Positions 1 through 5,005 of a stretch of 5,005 bases of DNA are shown here, piece after piece. How positions within the stretch are numbered: position 1 is the stretch's first letter; every line of letters begins with the position of its first letter. A program made the position numbers and the translations under genes. The stretch comes from Rhodospirillales bacterium (GTDB lineage Bacteria; Pseudomonadota; Alphaproteobacteria; Rhodospirillales; JAOUPW01), in contig JAOUPW010000196.1 in the NCBI GenBank assembly GCA_029879665.1, positions 1 through 5,005 on the forward strand. The letters are read 5' to 3'. Under the pieces are notes generated by a model. The model saw nothing but the letters and a program-made list of their open reading frames with translations. It did no database searches and was not told the DNA's origin.

Positions 1-178
1 ATAATCCGGCCTCGGGCGTTGTTTCTTCGGAAGCGGCGTAACGTGTGCTCGCCACCTTCGCTTAGAGGCAAAGCAGATCTAAAAAATCCCTTGCAGGATG
101 GTTGCTTTTGGGGGGCAATCTGGGCCTAAATCCACTCCTCAAGGGTCGTCCGCTTCTAGCCAAGAGAATTCAACGATT

Positions 179-208
179 TTGCAATACACGTCTAATGCTC
201 AGTATGAT
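179..208 (+). promoter_or_regulatory. Candidate sigma70-type promoter for the kinase-regulator operon
   Basis: TTGCAA (179-184) resembles a -35 box, with four of six bases matching TTGACA. TATGAT (203-208) resembles a -10 box, with five of six matching TATAAT. The spacer is 18 nt. Transcription would start near 214-216, about 20 nt before the ATG at 235. That leaves room for the ribosome site at 222-227 but not for initiation at the GTG at 217. Read by eye only; no transcript evidence. Confidence 0.45.
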
Positions 209-221
209 ATTGAGGCGTGAA

Positions 222-227
222 AGAGGG
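222..227 (+). promoter_or_regulatory. Ribosome binding site that favours the ATG at 235
   Basis: AGAGGG lies 7 nt upstream of the ATG at 235, a normal Shine-Dalgarno distance. The in-frame GTG at 217 would add six residues but has GAGG (212-215) only 1 nt before it, too close to work well. This, together with the promoter position, is why the kinase start is placed at 235. Confidence 0.6.
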
Positions 228-234
228 CAGAGGC

Positions 235-1257
235 ATGATCAATCCATCCGAACTGAATTTAAGCTCCATCATTGGTAAAGGGCGAGTTTTTAGATTCATC
301 GTCTTTTTTGCCATCCTTGCGGCAGCCTTGAGCATATACTTTATTGAGATAGAAGCCTTTGAATCTTTTTATAAATTTAGCCGTGAGCACGAAGACTGGC
401 AACTGGACGAATATATATTGGTGCTTTTTTCCGTATTGCTGTCGGTATCGTTTGCCACCCTTTTTGCAACCATCATCCTGGCGCGGCGTTTGCTAAAAGA
501 AGTCCGCATACAGATTGATGTAGAACGCAGCTTAGCACAAAGCCGCAAGCTCCAATCCATGGGGACCCTTCTGGCGGGTGTCGCTCATTCGGTCAATAAT
601 CATCTTCAACCGGTTCTGAGCTTGACCCGTCTTGTACAGTCGGAATTGCCCAAGAGCAGTGACGAGGCTCAACATCTTGATAAAGTCCTTCAAGCCGCCG
701 GAGGCGCTGCAAGCATACTGAAAAGCGTCTTAAGCTTTAGCCATCATGCGCACAGCGATATCTCCGGTAGAAGCAAAATTGGCAACACTATAGCCGTAGC
801 CCTGGATATTGCTGCAGCCGCCATTCCGAGTTCGGTTATATTCACTCAAAACATCGAACCTCTACAGGATACGGTAACTATTTCCGAAATTGATTTGGAA
901 ATCTCACTGCTCAACATGATTACCAACGCCGTAGATGCCCTTGAAGGTAAACCGGGACAGATTAACGTTTCACTTAACAAACTTGAAAGCGTCCCTGCAA
1001 CCGTTTTGCATCAGGGCAAGATGTTGTCCGCTCCTCTTGTTTGCTTGAAGGTATCCGATAATGGGAAGGGGATGTCCGAGGATGAGCAGATTCGTATTTT
1101 CGATCCCTTTTACACCACCAAAGACGTTGGTAAGGGAACCGGGCTGGGTTTATCTGAGACACATGGTATTATTGCGAAGGCAGGCGGAGTGATTAATGTT
1201 ACCAGCGCTCCTGGAGAAGGAACTGAAATAGCCGTTTACGTTCCAATAATAGAATAA
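235..1257 (+). CDS. Membrane-bound sensor histidine kinase (HisKA + HATPase_c)
   Basis: An inner-membrane sensor kinase that would autophosphorylate on His and pass phosphate to a receiver, very likely the one encoded next. Numbering is from the ATG at 235 (340 aa). Two hydrophobic segments (about 20-40 and 60-86) flank a loop of only about 20 residues, so there is no large periplasmic sensor domain. The dimerisation helix follows at about 98-135, with AGVAHSVNN and phospho-acceptor His118. The ATP-binding domain has an N-box (LLNMITNAVDAL, Asn227 and Asn231), a G1 box (DNGKGM, 275-280), an F-box (FDPFYTTK, 289-296) and a G2 box (GKGTGLG, 299-305), so it looks catalytically complete. The HxxNN arrangement resembles NtrB-like kinases, but the residue after His is Ser rather than Glu or Asp. 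An alternative GTG start at 217 gives 346 aa. The signal sensed is unknown. Base composition is lower in G+C than the genes to the right. Confidence 0.93.
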   Translation: MINPSELNLSSIIGKGRVFRFIVFFAILAAALSIYFIEIEAFESFYKFSREHEDWQLDEYILVLFSVLLSVSFATLFATIILARRLLKEVRIQIDVERSLAQSRKLQSMGTLLAGVAHSVNNHLQPVLSLTRLVQSELPKSSDEAQHLDKVLQAAGGAASILKSVLSFSHHAHSDISGRSKIGNTIAVALDIAAAAIPSSVIFTQNIEPLQDTVTISEIDLEISLLNMITNAVDALEGKPGQINVSLNKLESVPATVLHQGKMLSAPLVCLKVSDNGKGMSEDEQIRIFDPFYTTKDVGKGTGLGLSETHGIIAKAGGVINVTSAPGEGTEIAVYVPIIE

Positions 1258-1280
1258 GGGCATATGGTTCGAGGTGTATA

Positions 1281-1646
1281 ATGGCAAAAGTGCTTCTGGT
1301 CGATGATGATGAATTGGTTCGATATGCCTTGGGCGCGGTCCTGCGCAAGGCAGGACATGAGGTGATCGAAGAACCGAACGGCAAAAAGGTTATGGCCGTT
1401 ATTGCTGCGCAATCCCCAGACATTATCGTAACCGACATTATTATGCCGGAACAGGAAGGGACGGAAACGATCATGATCGTCCACAATGAATATCCCGACC
1501 TGCCAATTATCGCCATGTCGGGTGGCGGCAGAAATTCCTGTGAAGAATATCTTGACGCTGCCAAAGCATTCGGTGCCGTCGCCACCTTGAACAAACCCTT
1601 CGATGAAACCGTCCTTCTATCCCTCATCAAACAATTCAGCGGTTGA
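1281..1646 (+). CDS. Single-domain response regulator (CheY-like receiver)
   Basis: A 121-aa protein consisting only of a receiver domain. The acidic pocket is DDD at 8-10, the phospho-acceptor is Asp52 in VTDIIMP, the switch Ser is Ser80 in AMSGGG, and the conserved Lys is Lys105 in NKPF, so all phosphorylation residues are present. There is no DNA-binding or enzymatic output domain. It probably acts by protein contact, as an intermediate in a phosphorelay, or as a phosphate sink. It begins 23 nt after the kinase stop, with GAGG (1271-1274) 6 nt before the ATG, so the two are almost certainly co-transcribed and cognate. The downstream partner (a histidine phosphotransferase, motor or another kinase) is not in this window. 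Confidence 0.95.
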   Translation: MAKVLLVDDDELVRYALGAVLRKAGHEVIEEPNGKKVMAVIAAQSPDIIVTDIIMPEQEGTETIMIVHNEYPDLPIIAMSGGGRNSCEEYLDAAKAFGAVATLNKPFDETVLLSLIKQFSG

Positions 1647-1715
1647 GATGTTCTTTATTCTCACTTCTACATAAGGCTCACGCCGCAATGGAAAAAGCGT
1701 GCTCCTTTGAGCCCG

Positions 1716-1740
1716 AATAAGATCCGAGCCGGATCTTATT
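1716..1740. terminator. Perfect 11-bp inverted repeat, probable (bidirectional) terminator
   Basis: AATAAGATCCG (1716-1726) and CGGATCTTATT (1730-1740) are exact reverse complements around a 3-nt AGC loop. The outer stem pairs an A-rich arm with a T-rich arm, so the RNA from either strand ends in a short U-rich run, though not a long U-tract. It lies 69 nt after the response regulator stop and beyond the 3' end of the opposing operon, where a terminator is expected. A protein-binding palindrome is the alternative. Confidence 0.55.
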
Positions 1741-1834
1741 GATGTATGGCGACCTCTTCCCCCGAGGTGTTATCGGAGGGGGGTAAAGCAGAAGTTCCCA
1801 GCAGACGTTGCCAAAAGTGCCTGCGCACTTCCGA

Positions 1835-1972
1835 TTATAGCCATAGGCGAACCCGGTCGATTACCCAGCCGCGCTCAAAATCCTTGATGCGTGTTGTTAA
1901 CGGAGCCGGAGAGGACCGGGCCATCGCCCGCTTGGTGTTGGTCATGGGATCGGACGGCGGGCGGGCGAACAT
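1835..1972 (-). CDS. Doubtful 45-aa small ORF downstream of the HpnL-like gene
   Basis: An ATG at 1972 opens 45 codons ending at TAA (1835-1837). The product is basic and ends in KDFERGWVIDRVRLWL. It is in the same frame as the HpnL-like gene: the TAG of that gene is followed by 11 sense codons and then this ATG. There is no clear Shine-Dalgarno before the ATG or before the second Met (codon 10). I do not recognise the sequence. It could be a small protein, a decayed C-terminal extension of the upstream gene, or chance. Confidence 0.2.
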   Translation of the reverse strand: MFARPPSDPMTNTKRAMARSSPAPLTTRIKDFERGWVIDRVRLWL

Positions 1973-2005
1973 CGAATTTGTGTCGCGATTGTATGAGCCC
2001 GTGTC

Positions 2006-2995
2006 CTACTCCCGGGCCCGCCGCAATAGTGCCCGGCCTTCCAGGTGTTGCCAGACGAAGAGGAAGGGAATGTTGGGCAGGATTTCCCGCACCCGGCTGG
2101 CCAGCGATACCGCCAGCATCAAATCCGGCGGCAGGCCGACCAGTAACCCTAATCCAATGTAGCCGCCCTCCTGCACGCCCAGGCCGGCGGGAATGGCGAA
2201 GGAAACGCCACGCAGGGCGGCGACCAGCCCTTTGATCATCACCGCTTCGGCAATGCCGATGGGGTGGCCCATCAGGTGGGCGGCGAGCAGCACTTCGCCC
2301 ACCAGCAACACCCGGTCGGCCAGGCGCAGGAAAACGGCGATCGTGATGGCGCCGGGTTTTTTGTAGATGGCCTTGATGGCGGCATCGACGTCGGCGGCGC
2401 TGCCGACGATGCCTCGCCATTTGTCAGAGGTTCCGGCCTTGTTCCCGGCCTTGATTCCGATTTTGGCGAAAAAGGAAAAGCTGCCGAGAAGCTGCACGCC
2501 AATAAATCCGCCGATGCCGAGAGCCAACAACACGGCGCCGATGACGGCGCCCCGGATAACTTTCTCGTCGGGGGCCACCTGGGTCAGCATGGCGATGCCG
2601 ACCAGGGCCCAAATCAGAATGGAAATGGCCTGAACCGTCTTGTCGACGACCATGCTGGAAACAGTATCGGTGCCCGAATGGCCATTAAGGGCGAGAACCC
2701 GGGCCTTGACGACTTCGCCGCCGATGGTCGCCACCGGCAGCAGGGTGTTGACGGCGGACCCCATCCACGACGCCATCCAGGTTTCAAACGTGCCGGGGCG
2801 GCGTTCGCGGGGGAACAGGCAGCGCCAGGCCTCGGCGCCAATCAATTGCGACGGCGCCGCGAACAGGCAGATCAGCAACACCGCCCAACCGGCTTCACCG
2901 AGAACGCCGGCAACCGTTCCCAGCCCCTGCCACGATACCAGCAGGGACAAAAGGACGAGGCCAATCATCAGGCCGATCAGGGATTTGGTTTTCAT
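2006..2995 (-). CDS. HpnL-like polytopic membrane protein (LPG_synthase_TM / UPF0104 family)
   Basis: A 329-aa integral inner-membrane protein with about seven or eight hydrophobic segments (roughly 5-22, 35-57, 74-90, 116-138, 147-170, 216-238, 250-272 and 280-298). Two family-type motifs stand out: LLPVATIGGEVVKA (85-98) and AIPAGLGVQEGGYIGLG (267-283). These are typical of the flippase-like transmembrane domain shared by lysyl-phosphatidylglycerol synthases, without the soluble aminoacyl-transferase domain. The length and the RVRE...WQHLEGR ending suggest the HpnL subgroup, found next to hopanoid genes in other bacteria. A role in moving or presenting a lipid such as hopanoid or phospholipid is inferred; no other hpn gene is visible here. 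The ATG lies 7 nt after the stop of the upstream PagL-like gene, with no strong ribosome site, so translation is probably coupled. Confidence 0.88.
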   Translation of the reverse strand: MKTKSLIGLMIGLVLLSLLVSWQGLGTVAGVLGEAGWAVLLICLFAAPSQLIGAEAWRCLFPRERRPGTFETWMASWMGSAVNTLLPVATIGGEVVKARVLALNGHSGTDTVSSMVVDKTVQAISILIWALVGIAMLTQVAPDEKVIRGAVIGAVLLALGIGGFIGVQLLGSFSFFAKIGIKAGNKAGTSDKWRGIVGSAADVDAAIKAIYKKPGAITIAVFLRLADRVLLVGEVLLAAHLMGHPIGIAEAVMIKGLVAALRGVSFAIPAGLGVQEGGYIGLGLLVGLPPDLMLAVSLASRVREILPNIPFLFVWQHLEGRALLRRARE

Positions 2996-3002
2996 GATCT
3001 AT

Positions 3003-3743
3003 TCAAAACCGATAGCCGTAGCGAATTCCGGCGTTGTCCATGCCCTCATTTTCCTCGTGGCACAAGCCGCCATGGGAAATATGGCTCCACATCAACGACA
3101 GGCTGTGATTGGGCGTGATGCGCCAGCCGATGTCCAGCGCCTCGCGGAACAGAACCCGGCAGCCGAACTCGCGACGGTCGTAACGGGATTTATGGGTGAT
3201 CATGCTGTTGTCCAGCATGCCGTTGTGGACCGTGAGGCCCAGACCCAGATCCACGAAGAACCAGCTTACCGGCGACCATTCCCAGGTCAGCCCGGCGTAA
3301 ATCTGGTCGGTGTTGGTCAAACTGGTGTTAAAACTGGTGCCGATATGGGGGCGGGGCTCCCACAAGGCCTTGAAAATCCACCAGTCGGGCGAATTAAACA
3401 GCACTTCCAGATTGGCATCGACCCCGGTTTCCTTGGCGTCATGGCCGAAGGCGATGGCATGTTTGAGGATACCGCCACGGATTTCCGAAACGATGCCGAT
3501 GGGCTTGGCGGCGGCCGGCCGGGCGGTAAGCTGCCTGGCTGCGGGCCGGGCAGGGGAGGATGGCGGCGGCGGCGGAGTGTCCGGCGACACCCGGGGGGCG
3601 GTGTTTCGGGCAAAAGGGTGGGGTTCGTTGAGGAATCTGGTCATGTCATAAAGGGAGGAGGCTGCTGCCTGGGTCCAGACGGCGGAAAGGAGCCACAAGG
3701 TGCCCGCGGCCGTCAGGCTCTTCCAACTATGGCTCCAGAGCAC
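3003..3743 (-). CDS. PagL-like lipid A 3-O-deacylase / acyloxyacyl hydrolase (outer membrane)
   Basis: A 246-aa precursor of a small outer-membrane beta-barrel that would remove the 3-O-acyl chain of lipid A. Residues 1 to about 28 form a signal peptide ending near TQAAA. Residues about 50-80 are a Pro/Ala-rich linker with five prolines at 57-61. The barrel runs from about 82 to the final Phe246, the usual C-terminal aromatic of barrel proteins. Family-type motifs are SEIRGGILKH (86-95), RPHIG (131-135), CRVLFREAL (195-203), and the active-site stretch HISHGG (221-226) with NEGMD (232-236). By analogy with PagL (His126, Ser128, Glu140), His221 and Ser223 are catalytic and Asp236 probably takes the Glu place. 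The start is GTG at 3741-3743, with GGGGA 6 nt upstream; an in-frame stop lies just upstream and the signal peptide supports it. First gene of a two-gene operon with the HpnL-like gene. Confidence 0.85.
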   Translation of the reverse strand: MLWSHSWKSLTAAGTLWLLSAVWTQAAASSLYDMTRFLNEPHPFARNTAPRVSPDTPPPPPSSPARPAARQLTARPAAAKPIGIVSEIRGGILKHAIAFGHDAKETGVDANLEVLFNSPDWWIFKALWEPRPHIGTSFNTSLTNTDQIYAGLTWEWSPVSWFFVDLGLGLTVHNGMLDNSMITHKSRYDRREFGCRVLFREALDIGWRITPNHSLSLMWSHISHGGLCHEENEGMDNAGIRYGYRF

Positions 3744-3795
3744 TCGAAATCCCCATTATATAAGGTTTTTTCCTTCAATCATCGCTCATATCATA

Positions 3796-3910
3796 GGGGA
3801 CGGTCCCCAGGGCGGCAACTCCCGGCCCCGGGTAAGGGGGCCCAGGCCCGGGAAAAGGCGCTTCCGCTCCCTTCGGAAAGCCCGTTCCCGCTTCAGGGGG
3901 CTTGCTTTCC
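3796..3910 (+). repeat. Distal cluster of G+C-rich hairpins upstream of rpsB, with two competing folds
   Basis: Pairings read directly: GGGGA (3796-3800) with TCCCC (3804-3808); GGCCCC (3824-3829) with GGGGCC (3837-3842), loop 7 nt; TTCCG (3862-3866) with CGGAA (3874-3878), loop 7 nt; and GGAAAGC (3875-3881) with GGCTTTCC's GCTTTCC part (3904-3910). The last two use the same bases (3875-3878), so they cannot form together. Whether this DNA is transcribed toward rpsB is unknown, because the rpsB start site is not mapped. Confidence 0.4.
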
Positions 3911-3960
3911 CCGAGGCTTAAGGGTACTTAGGCGCCCATATCACACGCGGGCTTGCGGCC

Positions 3961-4012
3961 CCGGCGCCAATTCGCCGGATCAGTCGCTCCGGTGTCCGGT
4001 CAGATGACCAGG
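3961..4012 (+). promoter_or_regulatory. Proximal rpsB leader hairpins, candidate autoregulatory structure
   Basis: CCGGCG (3961-3966) pairs exactly with CGCCGG (3973-3978) across a CCAATT loop. CCGGTC (3996-4001) pairs with GACC plus GG (4006-4009, 4011-4012), leaving a single bulged A and a 4-nt AGAT loop. Both are within 92 nt of the rpsB start and just before its ribosome site. S2 is known to repress its own operon through the mRNA leader in E. coli; a similar role here is inferred from position, not from a matched motif. Confidence 0.4.
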
Positions 4013-4052
4013 CGGCGTCCGCGGAGGCACAACCGGAAAAGGAATACGACCC

Positions 4053-4907
4053 ATGGCGCTGCCATCCTATACCATGCGCCAGCTTCTGGAAGCTGGCGTT
4101 CATTTCGGACATAACACCCGCCGCTGGAATCCCAAGATGGACACTTACCTGTTCGGGGTTCGCAATGGCGTTCATATCATTGATCTTCAACAGACCGTGC
4201 CCCTGATGCACAGGGCTATTTCCGCGGTGCGGGACGTCGTCGCCGGCGGCGGCCGGGTCCTGTTTGTCGGCACCAAGCGTCAAGCCAGTGAAACGGTCGC
4301 TGAAGCTGCCCGGAAATGTGGTCAGTTTTACGTCAATCACCGCTGGCTCGGCGGCATGATGACCAACTGGCGGACCATCTCCAACTCCATTAAACGGCTG
4401 CGCGATCTCGATAAGCAGCTTTCCGAAAACTTCCAGGGACTGACCAAAAAGGAATTGCTTCAGCTCACCCGGGAACGGGAGAAACTGGAACGTGCCCTTG
4501 GCGGCATCAAGGAGATGGGCGGCCTTCCCGATATCCTGTTCGTGATCGATACCAACAAGGAAGCCATTGCCGTTGCCGAAGCCAATAAATTGGGAATTCC
4601 CGTGGTCGCGGTGATTGATAGCAACAGTGATCCCGAAGGGATTGATTATCCCATTCCGGGGAATGATGACGCCATGCGGGCCGTCACCCTTTATTGTGAT
4701 TTGATGGCCGCGTCCGTACTCGATGGCATTCAGGCGGAAATGGTTTCCAGCGGAGTGGATGTCGGCGAAGCCATGGAAGTGCCCTTGGAATCGCTGCCGG
4801 CTGAAGCTTCTCCGGCCCCGGTCGAAGAGGCGCCTGCCGCAATGGAAGATGCTTCAGCTTCAGCTCCTGCCGAAGGGGATGCCCCGACGGAGGAGATCCC
4901 GGCTTAA
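4053..4907 (+). CDS. rpsB: 30S ribosomal protein S2
   Basis: S2 of the small ribosomal subunit, 284 aa, which binds 16S rRNA near the head-body junction and helps to dock S1. Family stretches are [19 protein letters not shown] (11-29), [12 protein letters not shown] (34-45), FVGTKRQA (71-78), [12 protein letters not shown] (95-106), the coiled-coil insertion (about 110-150), and [20 protein letters not shown] (159-178) followed by [14 protein letters not shown] (181-194). The core ends near residue 230. The last 43 residues (242-284) are an Ala/Pro/Glu-rich tail with eleven acidic and no basic residues, an extension seen in many alphaproteobacterial S2 proteins. The start is set by AAAAGGA (4037-4043), 9 nt upstream. 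It is followed after 60 nt by tsf, the conserved rpsB-tsf operon order. Confidence 0.98.
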   Translation: MALPSYTMRQLLEAGVHFGHNTRRWNPKMDTYLFGVRNGVHIIDLQQTVPLMHRAISAVRDVVAGGGRVLFVGTKRQASETVAEAARKCGQFYVNHRWLGGMMTNWRTISNSIKRLRDLDKQLSENFQGLTKKELLQLTREREKLERALGGIKEMGGLPDILFVIDTNKEAIAVAEANKLGIPVVAVIDSNSDPEGIDYPIPGNDDAMRAVTLYCDLMAASVLDGIQAEMVSSGVDVGEAMEVPLESLPAEASPAPVEEAPAAMEDASASAPAEGDAPTEEIPA

Positions 4908-4967
4908 GCAGGTTGTTTCTTCGTTATATCAATGAGTTAAACATAGTATTTAAAGACGAGGTTTAAG

Positions 4968-5005
4968 ATGGCTCAAATCACCGCCGTCTCGGTGAAGGAT
5001 CTGCG
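4968..5005 (+). CDS. tsf: Elongation factor Ts, N-terminal fragment cut by the window edge
   Basis: Only the first 12 complete codons and two bases are present, reading MAQITAVSVKDL, the typical start of EF-Ts, the guanine-nucleotide exchange factor for EF-Tu. The N-terminal UBA-like domain begins here. GAGG (4958-4961) lies 6 nt before the ATG. The 60-nt gap after rpsB is A+T-rich and shows no terminator hairpin, so co-transcription with rpsB is expected. A separate weak promoter in the gap cannot be excluded. Confidence 0.92.
   Translation, partial: MAQITAVSVKDL

Larger units (their letters stand above)
1647..2005. other. Convergent intergenic region between the regulator and the envelope-lipid operon
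   Basis: This 359-nt stretch separates the + strand signalling genes from the - strand lipid genes, whose 3' ends face each other. It holds the perfect inverted repeat at 1716-1740, small imperfect hairpins (ACCTC/GAGGT at 1752-1768; AAGTGC/GCACTT at 1815-1830) and a weak 45-codon ORF at 1835-1972 on the - strand. I see no tRNA, IS end or convincing additional gene. Confidence 0.7.
3744..4052. other. Divergent intergenic region / candidate rpsB leader
   Basis: These 309 nt separate the divergent PagL-like and rpsB starts and must hold both promoters. No convincing -35/-10 pair was found for either. A weak + strand candidate is TTGCTT (3902-3907), 17 nt, TACTTA (3925-3930). The stretch carries several G+C-rich inverted repeats, listed separately, and ends in AAAAGGA (4037-4043), 9 nt before the rpsB ATG, a good ribosome site. 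No gene is supported here. Confidence 0.6.

Noticed and set aside
3..41. Possible C-terminal end of an upstream + strand gene (NPASGVVSSEAA then TAA)
   Set aside because: Only 12 codons are visible and other frames are also open at this edge, so coding cannot be judged without flanking sequence.
1..54. Possible - strand gene starting at a GTG (52-54) and leaving the window
   Set aside because: No ribosome site precedes the GTG and only 18 codons are visible; not enough to support a gene.
100..120. Weak hairpin GGTTGC/GCAATC with a G-rich loop
   Set aside because: Six pairs including a G-U wobble, no T-tract after it, and no clear gene end upstream to need a terminator.
1875..2420. A 181-codon open frame on the - strand
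   Set aside because: It overlaps the 3' part of the HpnL-like gene in another frame and encodes an Arg/Gly/His-rich sequence typical of out-of-frame reading.
2264..3118. A 284-codon open frame on the + strand
   Set aside because: Antisense shadow of the HpnL-like gene, rich in Gln, Asp, Gly and His, with no domain; the - strand product has clear membrane segments and family motifs.
3755..3760. TATAAT on the - strand just upstream of the PagL-like start
   Set aside because: A perfect -10 by sequence, but no -35 at a normal distance, and initiation would leave only about 5 nt before the GTG, excluding the GGGGA ribosome site.
2640..4007. A 455-codon open frame on the + strand
   Set aside because: It lies antisense to both the HpnL-like and PagL-like genes, has a low-complexity Gly/Arg/Pro composition with no recognisable domain, and runs on into the rpsB leader. 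Such frames are common opposite G+C-rich genes.

Overview
The window looks like chromosomal DNA from an alphaproteobacterium, with Rhodospirillales-like character as the best guess. The evidence is a ribosomal protein S2 with an acidic Ala/Pro/Glu tail followed directly by the start of tsf, a lipid A deacylase-type outer-membrane protein paired with an HpnL-like membrane protein, and a stand-alone receiver of a type common in that group. The lineage is inferred from protein character, not from a search.

Left part (about 180-1740, + strand): a two-gene signalling unit. It has a plausible sigma70-type promoter (179-208), a small two-TM histidine kinase (235-1257) and a single-domain response regulator (1281-1646) 23 nt downstream. 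The lines I counted by hand are about 37-57% G+C, versus about 52-67% in sampled lines to the right. A perfect 11-bp inverted repeat (1716-1740) follows and probably ends transcription, perhaps from both sides. The kinase has a non-acidic residue right after its phospho-accepting His.

Middle part (2006-3743, - strand): two genes in tandem, 7 nt apart. The first encodes a PagL-like lipid A 3-O-deacylase/acyloxyacyl hydrolase (3003-3743, GTG start, signal peptide, proline-rich linker, beta-barrel). The second encodes a polytopic LPG_synthase_TM/HpnL-like protein (2006-2995). Together they suggest an envelope-lipid function: lipid A trimming in the outer membrane plus lipid or hopanoid handling in the inner membrane. 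The 359 nt between this operon and the response regulator contain the terminator and one doubtful 45-codon ORF.

Right part (3744-5005, + strand): rpsB (S2, 4053-4907) and the first 12 full codons of tsf (EF-Ts, from 4968), the classic translation operon. The 309 nt between the divergent operon and rpsB are rich in G+C inverted repeats, including two mutually exclusive pairings, and are a candidate structured leader for rpsB.

I see no mobile element, CRISPR array, tRNA or rRNA. The most useful leads are the rpsB leader, the envelope-lipid gene pair and the atypical kinase. None of them amounts to a demonstrated new system.
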